NCBI GenBank assembly: GCA_009731375.1
Contig: BJOX01000145.1
Coordinates: 110,973-167,117, forward strand
DNA: 56,145 nt
From: Paulinella micropora
Taxonomy: Eukaryota > Cercozoa > Imbricatea > Euglyphida
Direction: 5' to 3'
The notes below the pieces were generated by a model, which was given only the letters and a program-made list of their open reading frames with translations, had not been told where the DNA came from and searched no databases. Position 1 is the first letter of the stretch; every line of letters begins with the position of its first letter. Of the stretch, positions 47,553 to 56,145 are shown piece by piece. The position numbers and the translations under genes are program-made.

Positions 47553-48062
47553 ATGGCTGACATTCCACAGAAAATCAACAAGGGAGGTGTATATGTTATG
47601 AACAACGATGCATCCCTAAGAGTAGTTGTAAGGTGGGGAGAGCAAAACAAAATTAAAGTTAAAATTTTTTGTATAAATGGAAAAAGAAATAAGGAACAAG
47701 CCTTAGAGGAAGCAAACAAGTTTTATGAAGAAAACATAAAACCTAAATACGAAATTTGGAAAAAATACAATGATGAACGAGTTAAGCAAAATAAACAACA
47801 ATACAAAAATGAATGGAATAAGGAATGGATGAAGAAAAAATTTATATGTGAATGTGGTGAAGAGACAACAAATGCTTACAAAACAAGATATCTTTTATCA
47901 AGCAATCACGAATTAAGAATGAAAGGAATTAATCTTTCAAATGATGATTTAAGTATAGAAAAAATAAAATGTGAATGTGGTTCAATTATAAGGATAAATG
48001 GGAAAGAAATTCACGAATCAACATTAAAACATAAAAAATACATTCAAGCCGAAAATAATTAA
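47553..48062 (+). CDS. AP2-like/zinc-finger protein (element C)
   Basis: This 169-residue protein starts MADIPQKINKGGVYVMNN. The AP2-like segment (RVVVRWGEQNKIKVKIF...NKEQALEEANKFYEEN) is followed by a basic linker and two zinc motifs (CECGEETTN...H and CECGSIIRIN...H...H). It has the same architecture as the 30868 protein and occupies the same place as the GIY-YIG gene of element B: the first gene inside the terminal block, convergent with the integrase. DNA binding is inferred, and no nuclease residues are seen. The frame is intact. Confidence 0.68.
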   Translation: MADIPQKINKGGVYVMNNDASLRVVVRWGEQNKIKVKIFCINGKRNKEQALEEANKFYEENIKPKYEIWKKYNDERVKQNKQQYKNEWNKEWMKKKFICECGEETTNAYKTRYLLSSNHELRMKGINLSNDDLSIEKIKCECGSIIRINGKEIHESTLKHKKYIQAENN

Positions 48063-48066
48063 ATCA

Positions 48067-49032
48067 TTACAAGTCTAACTTTTCAACTTTCTTTTTAATT
48101 CTAGCACTGCTTCGTATGTTTTCCTGTTTTACATCTAATGATTTTAATAAATTAATATTTTTTCTCTTTAGTAATTTGTTTAATTTTATCTGCTAGCTGC
48201 TCCGTCGGTTCCGTTTCTTCCGGTTGCTCATCAACATTAGTCTTTAATAATTCACTCGGCCTTACTAAGTCCTCTTTTGACAAGATAACTTTGAAGCCCT
48301 TACGACCTTTAAGCTTAAATATAGTTTTACTGAATTGTTTATCACCTTTAGAAAAAATAGTTCTTTCTAATTCCTTTCTAACTCTTGTTCCCTGTATATT
48401 TCTGTATATTTATTGAGTGTGTTTTTCAGTTCCTTCATAAACATTAATAGGTACTGCTTTAATTGTTGTATGATATGTTTTATTATAAGCATCAACAACC
48501 TCATGAATAATAGGAATCCACTCAAAATTTTCATTAAATTCCCATATCAAATTTAATTCATTCCGTATCGTTCTGATAAATCTATCTATTATACCCATTG
48601 TTCTGTGGCTCCTACTTGAACAGGTCTGTGTTCAATATTGTTCTGTCTAAAATATTCAGCCACTTGACTTTTAAACTCACCACCATTGTCTGATGTAATT
48701 CTTTCGGGAACTTCTTTTGTAAATATTTTTTAAGACCTTCTAAAACATAACCAGTTGTTTTATTTTTGATAGGCTCAATCCAGCCACGACGGCTATATAC
48801 ATCAATAGCAACTAAGCCGAAATTATAATTAGCATTTCCTTTCTTAGTAGCAACCTTTGACATATCCATTAAATTAATAAATACTTGGCTTGGTGGTTTT
48901 GCTTCTGGCGGTTATTGTGTTCCATATCTTAGCAGGCTTTGATTGCTTGTGTATTTCAATTGCTTCTTCAAGTTTTTCTTTCCGCTCTGTCTGCTCAGGA
49001 GTTTCTTGTTGCTGAGTGTGTTTGTAGTCCAT
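48067..49032 (-). pseudogene. RVE-type integrase, frameshifted (element C)
   Basis: The start at 49032 (MDYKHTQQQETPEQTERKEKL) and the end at 48067 match the element B copy. Core segments are recognisable in separate frames: MDMSKVATKKGNANYNFGLVAIDVYSR, SLKVKWLNILD (in a shifted frame) and GIIDRFIRTIRNEL with Asp at the third acidic position. Lesions lie near 48910, 48730, 48610 and 48395. Most are one-base changes, several in A/T runs. Confidence 0.85.
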
Positions 49033-49070
49033 TGATATATTATCAAAATTTTAAAAACATCTTTGAGACA

Positions 49071-49565
49071 TCATTTTTCTTCTTTTTTACTTGGCTTCTC
49101 TGCTTGATTATAAACATTAACAGATATGTTCGACTTCTTACCATTTCCTTTCTTAGATTTAGGCTTCGGCTCTTCTTCACTTTCTTCACTTTCGCTTTCG
49201 CTATCATCAGGTTCAGGCTCAGGCACAGGCTTTTTACTTACTTTCTTCTTTGCTTCCGCTTTCTTTCTTTTTATTTTCATCTTAGCCATCTTTTCTGCAA
49301 TGATATCAGTAAAATCACATTCTTCATCGCTATCACTGCTTTCTTCTGGTGTATCATCTTGGTCTTTTCCATTAATAATATCATTAGCAACACTCATTTC
49401 GGCCATGCGGTTTATCTTTTCCTCCATCTCTTCATCATCGCCTACATAAGCATTTCTACACTTTGCTAATTTCTCTTTCGCTATTTCAATCTTTTGTTGC
49501 TTTTTGCTTTTTATACTTTCCACAGCCTTACCCCAGTTCTTACGACTCGCTTCAGGACTTGGCAT
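49071..49565 (-). CDS. Charged Lys/Glu-rich protein (element C)
   Basis: This 164-residue protein starts MPSPEASRKNWGKAVESIK and has the acidic DDTPEESSDSDEECDFTD block, a Lys-rich segment and the strand ISVNVYNQAEKPSKK. Compared with its homologues it stops early: one A seems lost from an A run at about 49080, and in the next frame the expected FLKF end can still be read just before 49050. It sits between integrase and fibre as in elements A and B. The function is unknown; a DNA- or integrase-binding role is inferred from charge and context. Confidence 0.65.
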   Translation of the reverse strand: MPSPEASRKNWGKAVESIKSKKQQKIEIAKEKLAKCRNAYVGDDEEMEEKINRMAEMSVANDIINGKDQDDTPEESSDSDEECDFTDIIAEKMAKMKIKRKKAEAKKKVSKKPVPEPEPDDSESESEESEEEPKPKSKKGNGKKSNISVNVYNQAEKPSKKEEK

Positions 49566-49622
49566 TCTATACCAAAATTTTTATTTTTTAGTATTTTTAA
49601 AATTAAAAATGATTAATATACA
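49566..49622. promoter_or_regulatory. Divergent promoter region (element C)
   Basis: These 57 A/T-rich bases separate the charged protein and fibre genes, with ATTAATATACA next to the fibre ATG as in element A. Confidence 0.5.
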
Positions 49623-52600
49623 ATGGGTAGTCAGTACAAAAGTTTACTCGGCTTGTCAGAAATCGCGACAGACAGCCTATCAATCGCAAACCTTGATCTC
49701 ACTAACACAAACATAGTAGGCTTAAATACAGACAGAGTGCCAGAAGATGCTAACCCTATAAATCTTTATTTTACCGATGTGCGATTTGATGCGAGACTGA
49801 CTACCAAAAGCATAACAGACCTAAAAGAAGGACTTAATTATTATTGGACTGATAACCGCTTCAACACACGTCTCGCTTCAAAATTAACGACTGACCTAAA
49901 AGAAGGACTTAATTATTATTGGACTGATAACCGCTTTGACACACGTCTCTCTTTAAAATCAACAACTGACCTAAAAGAGGGAACCAATCTATACTATACT
50001 GATGGAAGGTTTGACACTAGATTTTCTAACAAATCAACAACTAACTTAGCAGAAGGAAGCAATTTATACTACACGACCGCGAGGGAGAATACAGACTTTG
50101 ATGCTAGACTTTTATTGAAAACAACCGCATATTTAAAAGAGGGGACTAATTTATATTACACCACAGCGAGAGCAAATACAGACTTTGATGCTAGGCTTTT
50201 ATTAAAAACAACCGCGGACTTGAAAGAGGGAACAAATTTATACTATACTGATAACCGCTTTGACACACGTCTCGCTTTAAAATCAACGACTGACTTAAAA
50301 GAGGGAACCAATCTATACTATACTGATGGAAGGTTTGATGCTAGGCTTTTATTGAAAACAACAACAGACTTAAAAGAAGGAACTAATCTATACTATACCA
50401 CAGCAAGAGCAAATACAGACTTTGACACACGGCTAGCGACTAAATCAACTACAAACTTGGCAGAAGGGACGAACCTTTACTATACCAATGCTAGATTTGA
50501 CACTCAATTAGCAACAAAATCAACAACAAACTTAGCAGAGGGGACAAACCTTTACTGTACGTCAGCGAGAGCAAATACAGACTTTGACACACGGCTAGCG
50601 ACTAAATCAACGACAAACTTGGCAGAAGGGACGAACCTTTACTATACCAATGCTAGATTCGACACTCAATTAGCAACAAAATCAACAACAAACTTAGCAG
50701 AGGGGACAAACCTTTACTATACGTCAGCGAGAGCAAATACAGACTTTGACACACTGCTAGCGACTAAAGCAACAACTAATTTAGCAGAGGGGACCAATCT
50801 ATATTATACAACAGCCAGAGCAAATACTGATTTTGATACGAGACTGGCGACCAAGAGCACAACCAACTTAGCAGAGGGCACTAATTTATATTACACCACC
50901 GCAAGGGCTAATACAGACTTTGACACACGGCTAGGAACTAAATCAATAGATGCTTTGAGTGATGTAATAATAACAACACCCGCAAACGGCCAATTATTAA
51001 CGTATAATGGAAGTAATTGGGTAAATTCAACAGGCTCGTTGGCTTTCCTTGCTTTATCAGGTGGGACAATGACAGGAGATGTAAAATATGGGGCTTCTGC
51101 TTTTACTCTATACACAGCCCCGCAGACTATGACAACCAATTCTTTACCTTCTCCATTCGTCGCTTCTGCTTCTAATGAATACTATCCAGCATATTATGCG
51201 TTTAATGCCGACCAGAATGATTATTCGAGCACTGCTATATATTACAACGACACGACGGGAGTTTATAATAGAACACCAGCAACTACGAATACTTGGGGAG
51301 GAACAGCATACACAGGCGAATATATAAAAATTGATTTAGGAGCAATATACAAGATAAAAAATTATTATGTCAGGTCTTCGTCTGCTAATTACATTGAAAC
51401 AACACCGAGCATTTGGTGTGTAGGAGTAAGCACTGACAACTCGACTTACACCTTATGGGACAGCAGGAGTGGCGAGGCTTGGGCTTCACAAACAACTATA
51501 ACATACACACCTGCTTCAAATGCTACTGCTAGATGTATTATATTTGTAGTAAATAAGACGGGTAGTGGTGGAACTTCATTTAGAAGCCAACCCCGTATAG
51601 CCAGTTTGTATTTTGATTATGAGACATTTAATTATGATATAACATTGATTAGAAATATGACGAGCTACACATTAGCAACAAGCGGAGCAATATCAGCAAG
51701 TGGATTGATAACTGCTAGTGCTGGATTAACTGGAACCACATTAACGGCTAGCGGATTAATTACGGCAAATGCTGGTATTGACTTAAAAAGCCAAAGCATA
51801 ACAAATTTAGCCACTCCATCGGCTTCAACAGACGGGACGAATAAACTTATGGTAGATACACTAGATGGACAGAATGTAAAACTAACGGGAAACCAAACAA
51901 TAGCAGGAACAAAGGAATTTAGCGGAATATTAGCAACTTCATTAGGTGTCCCGTGTATAATAGGAAGGAATACAAAAGGCACAGGTGTGAGTGGTGGTTT
52001 AGAATTATATGGAACAGAAGGCAATGCGAATGGCCCACATATTCAAGCATTCGTTCATACATCAGTTTATCCCACATTCCAATTATTGAATTATAGTCAG
52101 GACAATATTGCTTTGAGTTTTGATAGTTATTGGGAGGGAGGTGGCTGGAAATCAAGCGACCCGGGCTCAAACTTTCAAATATACAAGATGAGTGATAAAC
52201 TCGCTTTTAACTACAAATCAGGAGTATCACTTGGAGGAGCCATAGCATTTAGCGAGGCAATGAACATAAGTAACACAGGGGCAATAACATACTCTGGGAT
52301 ACTAACGGCCACATCATTAACTGGTGGAGCAAAGATAGGAATACAAGGAGGAACAGATGGGACAAATACACGCGGAATATTTATATGGGAAACAGGAAAT
52401 TCAGACTGGGGCATTTATATGTCTCAATCTGGTGCGAATAAATCATTAAGTGGAGGAACAGCGCCAACAGGAGGAGTAGGAGGTGGTATAACTACTCATG
52501 CTATAAGATTTAGAGTTGGTAATGGTTCAACGAATGGTTGTATATGGGAGAATAGTTCAAATACTGCTTTAATGTCTTTGAGAGGAAGCGATGGACAATT

Positions 52601-53089
52601 ATGGGTATTGTCTAATCCAATTCAATATTCAGACAGGAGAAAAAAAGAAGATATAAAGGAATGCTTAGGCTTAGATTTTATTAATAAGTTAAATCCAGTC
52701 TGCTATCGTATGATTGATGACAACAAGAAACAAAGAACGGGTTTGATAGCACAGGAATTAGAAATCGTATTAACAGAAATGGATATGCTAGATTTTGGCG
52801 GTTTATAAAAGAAACAATTATGGTTCCGTGTCCAAAGCAAAGAAAAGAATGCGAATTGAAAGGTGTGAGTGTTAATCCAGAAGATGTTAAATGTGTTGAT
52901 AGTGGTGATGTCGGTTATGGTATAGGTTATTCAGAGTTTATCGCCCCGTTAATTAAAGCGGTTCAACAATTATCAGAAAAGGTAGTTAATTTAGAAAAAG
53001 AAAATAAAATTTTACTTAATATACTACAAGACCAAACCAACCAATTAGCAGAAATACGAGCAGTCGTTTTTTCAAATGTCAAACAATAA
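49623..53089 (+). pseudogene. Tail-fibre-like protein with expanded repeats, discoidin-like domain and S74 chaperone; one frameshift (element C)
   Basis: The N-terminus MGSQYKSLLGLSEIATDSL is followed by about fourteen tandem LKEGTNLYYT..RFDTRL repeats. Next comes a beta domain at about residues 515-680 with GEYIKIDLGAIYKIKNYYV and VGVSTDNSTYTLWDS, which resembles F5/8 type C (discoidin) carbohydrate-binding domains. Then follow GLITANAGI shaft repeats and the S74 chaperone (YSDRRKKEDIKECL, about 52630). One T is missing from a T run at about 52803, shifting the last 90 codons, which continue from 52820 to 53089. This could be sequencing error. The gene overlaps the next by 14 bases, as in element B. 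Confidence 0.82.
49790..50940 (+). repeat. Tandem coding repeats of the element C fibre
   Basis: Near-identical units of roughly 63-90 bases encode NLYYT(D/T)..RFDTRLATKSTT. Element A has only about four such units and element B about one, so the number varies strongly between copies. Confidence 0.85.
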
Positions 53090-53432
53090 TACAACTAGAC
53101 TTCACAGACCCCCGCCTATTATGGATATGGATGGCGAACTAACTCCAGAATTAAAGTCTCGTGTTCTTGAAGTAGAACTAAAGACTGAGGAAAAAAAAGT
53201 AGAGCACGAATTGGAAGATAACTGGAATTGTTGTTGTATAAAAAACAGACCAACCGACAGCAGACTTATTAAATACTTATTTCAAATGGGTATCATCGTT
53301 GCCATTATAACTCTTTGTATCGTAAGGCTATCTGAAAAGAACTTACCTTGTGAGGTTGCTAATACTTATGTCGGAATTTTGACCTTACTCATAGGAATTT
53401 GCCTTCCATCACCTTCTTCAAGTAAGAAGTGA
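53076..53432 (+). CDS. Two-helix membrane protein (element C)
   Basis: This 118-residue protein is nearly identical to the element B protein at 17639: start MSNNNTTRLHRPPP, CCC cluster in NWNCCCIKN, and two hydrophobic helices (MGIIVAIITLCIVRL and VGILTLLIGICL). It overlaps the end of the fibre gene by 14 bases and the antisense Cys-rich gene by about 15 bases. Strong conservation against a background of lesions elsewhere suggests either recent insertion or constraint. The role in virion membrane or exit is inferred. Confidence 0.72.
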   Translation: MSNNNTTRLHRPPPIMDMDGELTPELKSRVLEVELKTEEKKVEHELEDNWNCCCIKNRPTDSRLIKYLFQMGIIVAIITLCIVRLSEKNLPCEVANTYVGILTLLIGICLPSPSSSKK

Positions 53433-53672
53433 ACACTCGTATAAATGTATTTTATACCAAGAACTATCGCTGGCACAGATTAAAGGAATGACTTCATCAA
53501 AACTAACACACCAATCACTCATAGGCTTATACACACATTTAAATTTAGTTTCTAGTCCTTGCTTTATACAATAACCACAACTCTCATTCTTTTTTTCACT
53601 TACCCGCGAGTAAAAGTCGCAGGCTGTCCGACCTAACACAGACCCGACAAATATTAATAAAAATTTTATCAT
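53418..53672 (-). CDS. Small Cys-rich, probably secreted or membrane-anchored protein, antisense (element C)
   Basis: The ATG at 53672 gives 84 residues with a hydrophobic start (MIKFLLIFVGSVLG) and six Cys in the same places as the element B protein (TACDF, SCGYC, FKCVY, DWCVS, LICAS, YECSL). Substitutions between the two are mostly conservative (ISEKKNISCVYC versus VSEKKNESCGYC), as expected for a selected protein rather than a shadow frame. A longer start at 53792 would run into unconserved sequence. No family is recognised. Confidence 0.66.
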   Translation of the reverse strand: MIKFLLIFVGSVLGRTACDFYSRVSEKKNESCGYCIKQGLETKFKCVYKPMSDWCVSFDEVIPLICASDSSWYKIHLYECSLLT

Positions 53673-53733
53673 CTTATATCTATATTTATATTTTAACCAC
53701 AAAGCACGAAGTGGCGAAGCAAGCGTAGTCAGA

Positions 53734-54093
53734 ATGACGGAGCACAAATACCAAAAGATTATTTTTCTGAGCAATGATTTTGTTGGAAGCAAAACATTGA
53801 ATAAAAATATTCAAATGTCATTCACACCGACCAAAATGAATGTTAAGTTTATTCATTATACGAACGACCAGACGGAAACCAAAACCAGAATTCTTTATAT
53901 GGACAGAATTGGAATTATTGGCCCATTTGCAGATAGTAATATAGCAAACATTTCAAACCTTAGTTATAATTTAGGTGTCGTCGGATGGACAGACGGACAA
54001 TATACATTTAAAGTCCTTGAAACTGACAGCGGAAATATTGATACAGGAAATTTAGCGGGAAGAATTGTTGTGTGTTTGGAATTCTTAGGATAA
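53734..54093 (+). CDS. Small conserved virion-type protein (element C)
   Basis: This 119-residue protein starts MTEHKYQKIIFLSNDF. It differs from the element B protein at only a few positions (for example ADSNIANIS for ADSTTANIS) and ends VVCLEFLG. The beta-rich pattern and the position just before the ATPase suggest a virion part. Only about ten bases separate it from the ATPase start, whereas element B has the palindrome cluster here. Confidence 0.68.
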   Translation: MTEHKYQKIIFLSNDFVGSKTLNKNIQMSFTPTKMNVKFIHYTNDQTETKTRILYMDRIGIIGPFADSNIANISNLSYNLGVVGWTDGQYTFKVLETDSGNIDTGNLAGRIVVCLEFLG

Positions 54094-54102
54094 TAATATA
54101 AG

Positions 54103-54917
54103 ATGCTGAAGATTAACAATGTCAAGGTGAAACCAGTGAAGCAGGAAGGCGAAGGAAACAAAAAAGCAAAAGGTTATAAATTATTTAATGAGCCGTATGC
54201 AAATATATTTCTACTTGCCCGTAGAAGAGCGGGAAAACAACAGCACTCTTTGAAATACTGAAATGGACTACAGACAGAAAAACCCGTATTGTCATTATTG
54301 CTTCAACGATTCACAAGGACTACATTTATAAAGCAATGGTAAAGCACTTTAAGAACAGAGGCAACCCGATGGCAATATATACCTTTCTTAAATCAGATGG
54401 TGTAAATGTGATAGACTATGAACTTGACAAACTGAACAGACAGGACGAGCAACACGAAGGAGAAATCAAAGATGAAGAAGAAATAGAGAAACCACAATTT
54501 TTATACTTTGGAAAGGAAAAGAAAAAAGAAGAAGGAGGTGAGAAGAAAGAGCGACCAAGTAAGTATATTTCGCCAGAGGTTGTTTTTGTTTTGGACGATT
54601 TAGGGAGCGGATTAAGAGACAAGTCCGTAAGTGATTTGTTAAAAAAGAACAGACACTATAAAAGTAAGGATATTATGTCAAGTCAGTATCTGAACGACCT
54701 ACGGCCAGAAGCCATTAAGCAGTTAGATTATTTGTTAATCTTTCCGGGTCAGTCTCAGGATAAAATGGAACTCGTGTATAAACACTTAGACTTATCTTTT
54801 GACTTTGATTATTTTCTTCAAAGTATCACGAAGCAACAAAGGAACGATTTAATTTTCTTTATGTTTCAAGTGTTGATAATGAGTTAAGAAAAAAATTTTG
54901 CCTATCGCATGAAATAA
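54103..54917 (+). pseudogene. Packaging ATPase, frameshifted (element C)
   Basis: The ATG at 54103 (MLKINNVKVKPVKQE) opens a frame that is shifted inside Walker A, where one A of an AAA run is missing at about 54221. The rest is read from another frame (54336-54887), including VVFVLDDLGSG and SSQYLNDLRPEAIK. A second base is missing from an A run at about 54822, and one extra A lies near 54890. All three changes are in A runs, so sequencing error is possible. As written no working ATPase results. Confidence 0.85.
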
Positions 54918-54975
54918 TATTTTTAGAATTATTTTTTTATTTTTGCTGAAAAGATTTTTAAAATCTTTCTAATAT

Positions 54976-55287
54976 ATGCCAGTATCACCAGTGATAATTT
55001 CACAACCATCAGGATATAACATCGGATACAATCCATCGATGCCACAGAAGGGAGGAAAAAAGAAAACTAAGAAGAAGGGATGTGGGCAAAAGGGAGGAAA
55101 GATTAACTGGGCTAAGGTCGGAAAAACCGCATTGGCTGTTAATAAATTCCTTCGCGATAACAAGATTATTTCAAAGACCGCTAATGCCCTTGGCGATGTC
55201 GGGGTTCCATATGCGTCTCGTATTGGGTCTACCGCCGCAAAACTTGGTTATGGTAAGCAACGAGGAGGAGCTGTAAAGTTTCGCTGA
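54976..55287 (+). CDS. Small basic Gly/Lys-rich virion-type protein (element C)
   Basis: This 103-residue protein starts MPVSPVIISQPSGYNIGYN and shares the first half with element B and the second half (DNKIISKTANALGDVGVPYAS) with element A. This mosaic suggests recombination between copies. It has the conserved KINWAKVGKTALAVNKFL helix and the KLGYGKQRGG end. An AAAGATTTT...AAAATCTTT inverted repeat lies just before the start. The frame is intact. Confidence 0.72.
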   Translation: MPVSPVIISQPSGYNIGYNPSMPQKGGKKKTKKKGCGQKGGKINWAKVGKTALAVNKFLRDNKIISKTANALGDVGVPYASRIGSTAAKLGYGKQRGGAVKFR

Positions 55288-55401
55288 TAGTTATCAACTA
55301 CACTCTCGTTGCTAACGCAACTCCCGTTTATTTGGAGGGAGTTTCACCACCTACCATACCCCCGCGGGTTTGGAAAGGGACGGAGTCCCTTCCATAACCA
55401 T
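55287..55401. repeat. Large compound foldback (GATAGTTAT...ATAACCATC)
   Basis: The tips match those at 2080-2137, but the interior is longer and contains smaller hairpins (CTCCC...GGGAG, GGGAC...GTCCC). It lies directly after the stop of the small basic gene. Confidence 0.5.
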
Positions 55402-55435
55402 CGAAAACCGATTTATTTTTTCCTAAAATAAAAAA

Positions 55436-55487
55436 ACGATGGTTTAGAATAAGTGAGTGCGACAGCACGAAACGCAATTCTAAACTA
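55436..55487. repeat. Foldback hairpin (GATGGTTTAGAAT...ATTCTAAACTATC)
   Basis: This is the same family as 13273-13327 and 1998-2045, with the GTGCGACAGCAC tip. It ends just before the protease ORF ATG. Confidence 0.68.
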
Positions 55488-55495
55488 TCTATAGA

Positions 55496-56145
55496 ATGGT
55501 CGCTAAAAAGACTAATAAGAAAAAGGCAAAAGTCCGTCCACCTCGGGTTTATAGGAATAAGAGCGGGAGGCCTTATATTATCCAGAAGGGTAAAAAATAT
55601 TATCTTAATGTTGGTAAGAAAACAAATGATATGAGCACACTTCAAATTGTTAAGTTGTTTTTGAAATATATTGGTAAGCCGAGGCCACCAAGGCATGGCC
55701 GCAAACCAAGGGAAAAAATAATCAAATCTGATTTCAATCGTCTTGAACAAAGCAACTTACAGAAGAAATACGAGTTAATACATGACGAGGAAGCAAAGGA
55801 AAAGAAGAAAAGGGATGAGATAGAAGAAGAAAAGAAAAGGCTAGAAAGAAAAAACATAGCCGATGCAGAGGAACAAAAAGAAATAAAGGACAGGGAACAC
55901 AAAAGAGAACTAGCGGAGATAAATGAACGACAAGAACAAAAAGCCAGAGAACTAAGAAGGGAGCGAAAACTCATAGAAGATGTAAAATATGAAGAAGACA
56001 GAAAAAATAGGATACAAGCATTACCACCGCCACCACAATATCAATATATTATGCCACCGCAGCAGGGACAACCACAAGCACCGCCATTAGGAGCACCACC
56101 ACAAGCACCGCCATTACCAAATTTAGGAGATGAAGCACCATTGAA
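55496..56145 (+). CDS. Coiled-coil/protease fusion protein, N-terminal part (element C, 3' end outside window)
   Basis: The ATG at 55496 opens a frame that stays open to the window edge (216 codons). It has the basic block with GKKYYLNVGKKTND, a long Glu/Lys/Arg coiled coil (about residues 75-175) and a Pro/Gln stretch (MPPQQGQPQAPP). It aligns along its whole length with the element A gene at 1-2024, whose C-terminus is an adenain-type protease, so the same is expected beyond the window. The Pro/Gln stretch lacks the palindrome seen in element A and has a short GAPPQAPPLP duplication instead. Confidence 0.78.
   Translation, partial: MVAKKTNKKKAKVRPPRVYRNKSGRPYIIQKGKKYYLNVGKKTNDMSTLQIVKLFLKYIGKPRPPRHGRKPREKIIKSDFNRLEQSNLQKKYELIHDEEAKEKKKRDEIEEEKKRLERKNIADAEEQKEIKDREHKRELAEINERQEQKARELRRERKLIEDVKYEEDRKNRIQALPPPPQYQYIMPPQQGQPQAPPLGAPPQAPPLPNLGDEAPL

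Overview
The window is eukaryotic nuclear DNA carrying integrated Polinton/Maverick-type (Polinton-like virus, PLV) elements, a decayed Ty3/gypsy retrotransposon, a small MITE-like repeat and an unrecognised two-gene unit. The evidence is an AT-rich core set of a protein-primed family B DNA polymerase, retroviral-type (RVE) integrases, A32/FtsK-like packaging ATPases, an adenain-type cysteine protease, major and minor capsid candidates and phage-like fibres with an S74 chaperone. No spliced host gene, rRNA or convincing tRNA is visible, so the host cannot be named. A protist or alga is plausible but this is only inference.

Three PLV copies can be separated. Element A (about 1-10.5 kb, structural genes on the minus strand) holds a long coiled-coil/protease ORF cut by the left edge, a small basic protein, ATPase, part of a small virion-type protein, a 675-base N gap, a fibre, then divergently a charged protein overlapping an intact integrase. 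Element B starts near 11.35 kb with a conserved terminal block. It carries an interrupted GIY-YIG gene, a broken integrase, the charged protein, a broken fibre, a membrane protein, an antisense Cys-rich secreted protein, a small virion-type protein and the first part of the ATPase. Element C starts near 47.38 kb and repeats this order (AP2-like/Zn protein, integrase, charged protein, fibre, membrane protein, antisense Cys-rich protein, virion protein, ATPase, basic protein, protease ORF) up to the right edge.

At 19215/19216 and 43024/43025 two unrelated genes, the element B ATPase and the gypsy integrase, are each cut, and each missing half lies at the other breakpoint. Reversing the 23.8 kb between these points restores gene order in both elements. 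Element B then becomes a contiguous unit of about 20 kb: 11.35-19.2 kb followed by 43.0 down to 30.8 kb (ATPase end, basic protein, protease ORF, minor capsid, major capsid, virion protein, two ExoX-C-like proteins, PolB, AP2-like/Zn protein). The gypsy gag-pol likewise becomes one unit of about 8.5 kb. This is either a real inversion or a chimeric assembly.

The most unusual signal is a set of short palindromes and larger foldback hairpins scattered through the PLVs. Some sit in frame inside coding regions, as in the protease ORF, ATPase, PolB, fibre and charged protein, and are absent from the homologous site in sister copies. Others sit in intergenic gaps and share GAT...ATC tips. Most gene lesions in B and C are single-base changes in A/T runs, so sequencing error must be separated from true decay.
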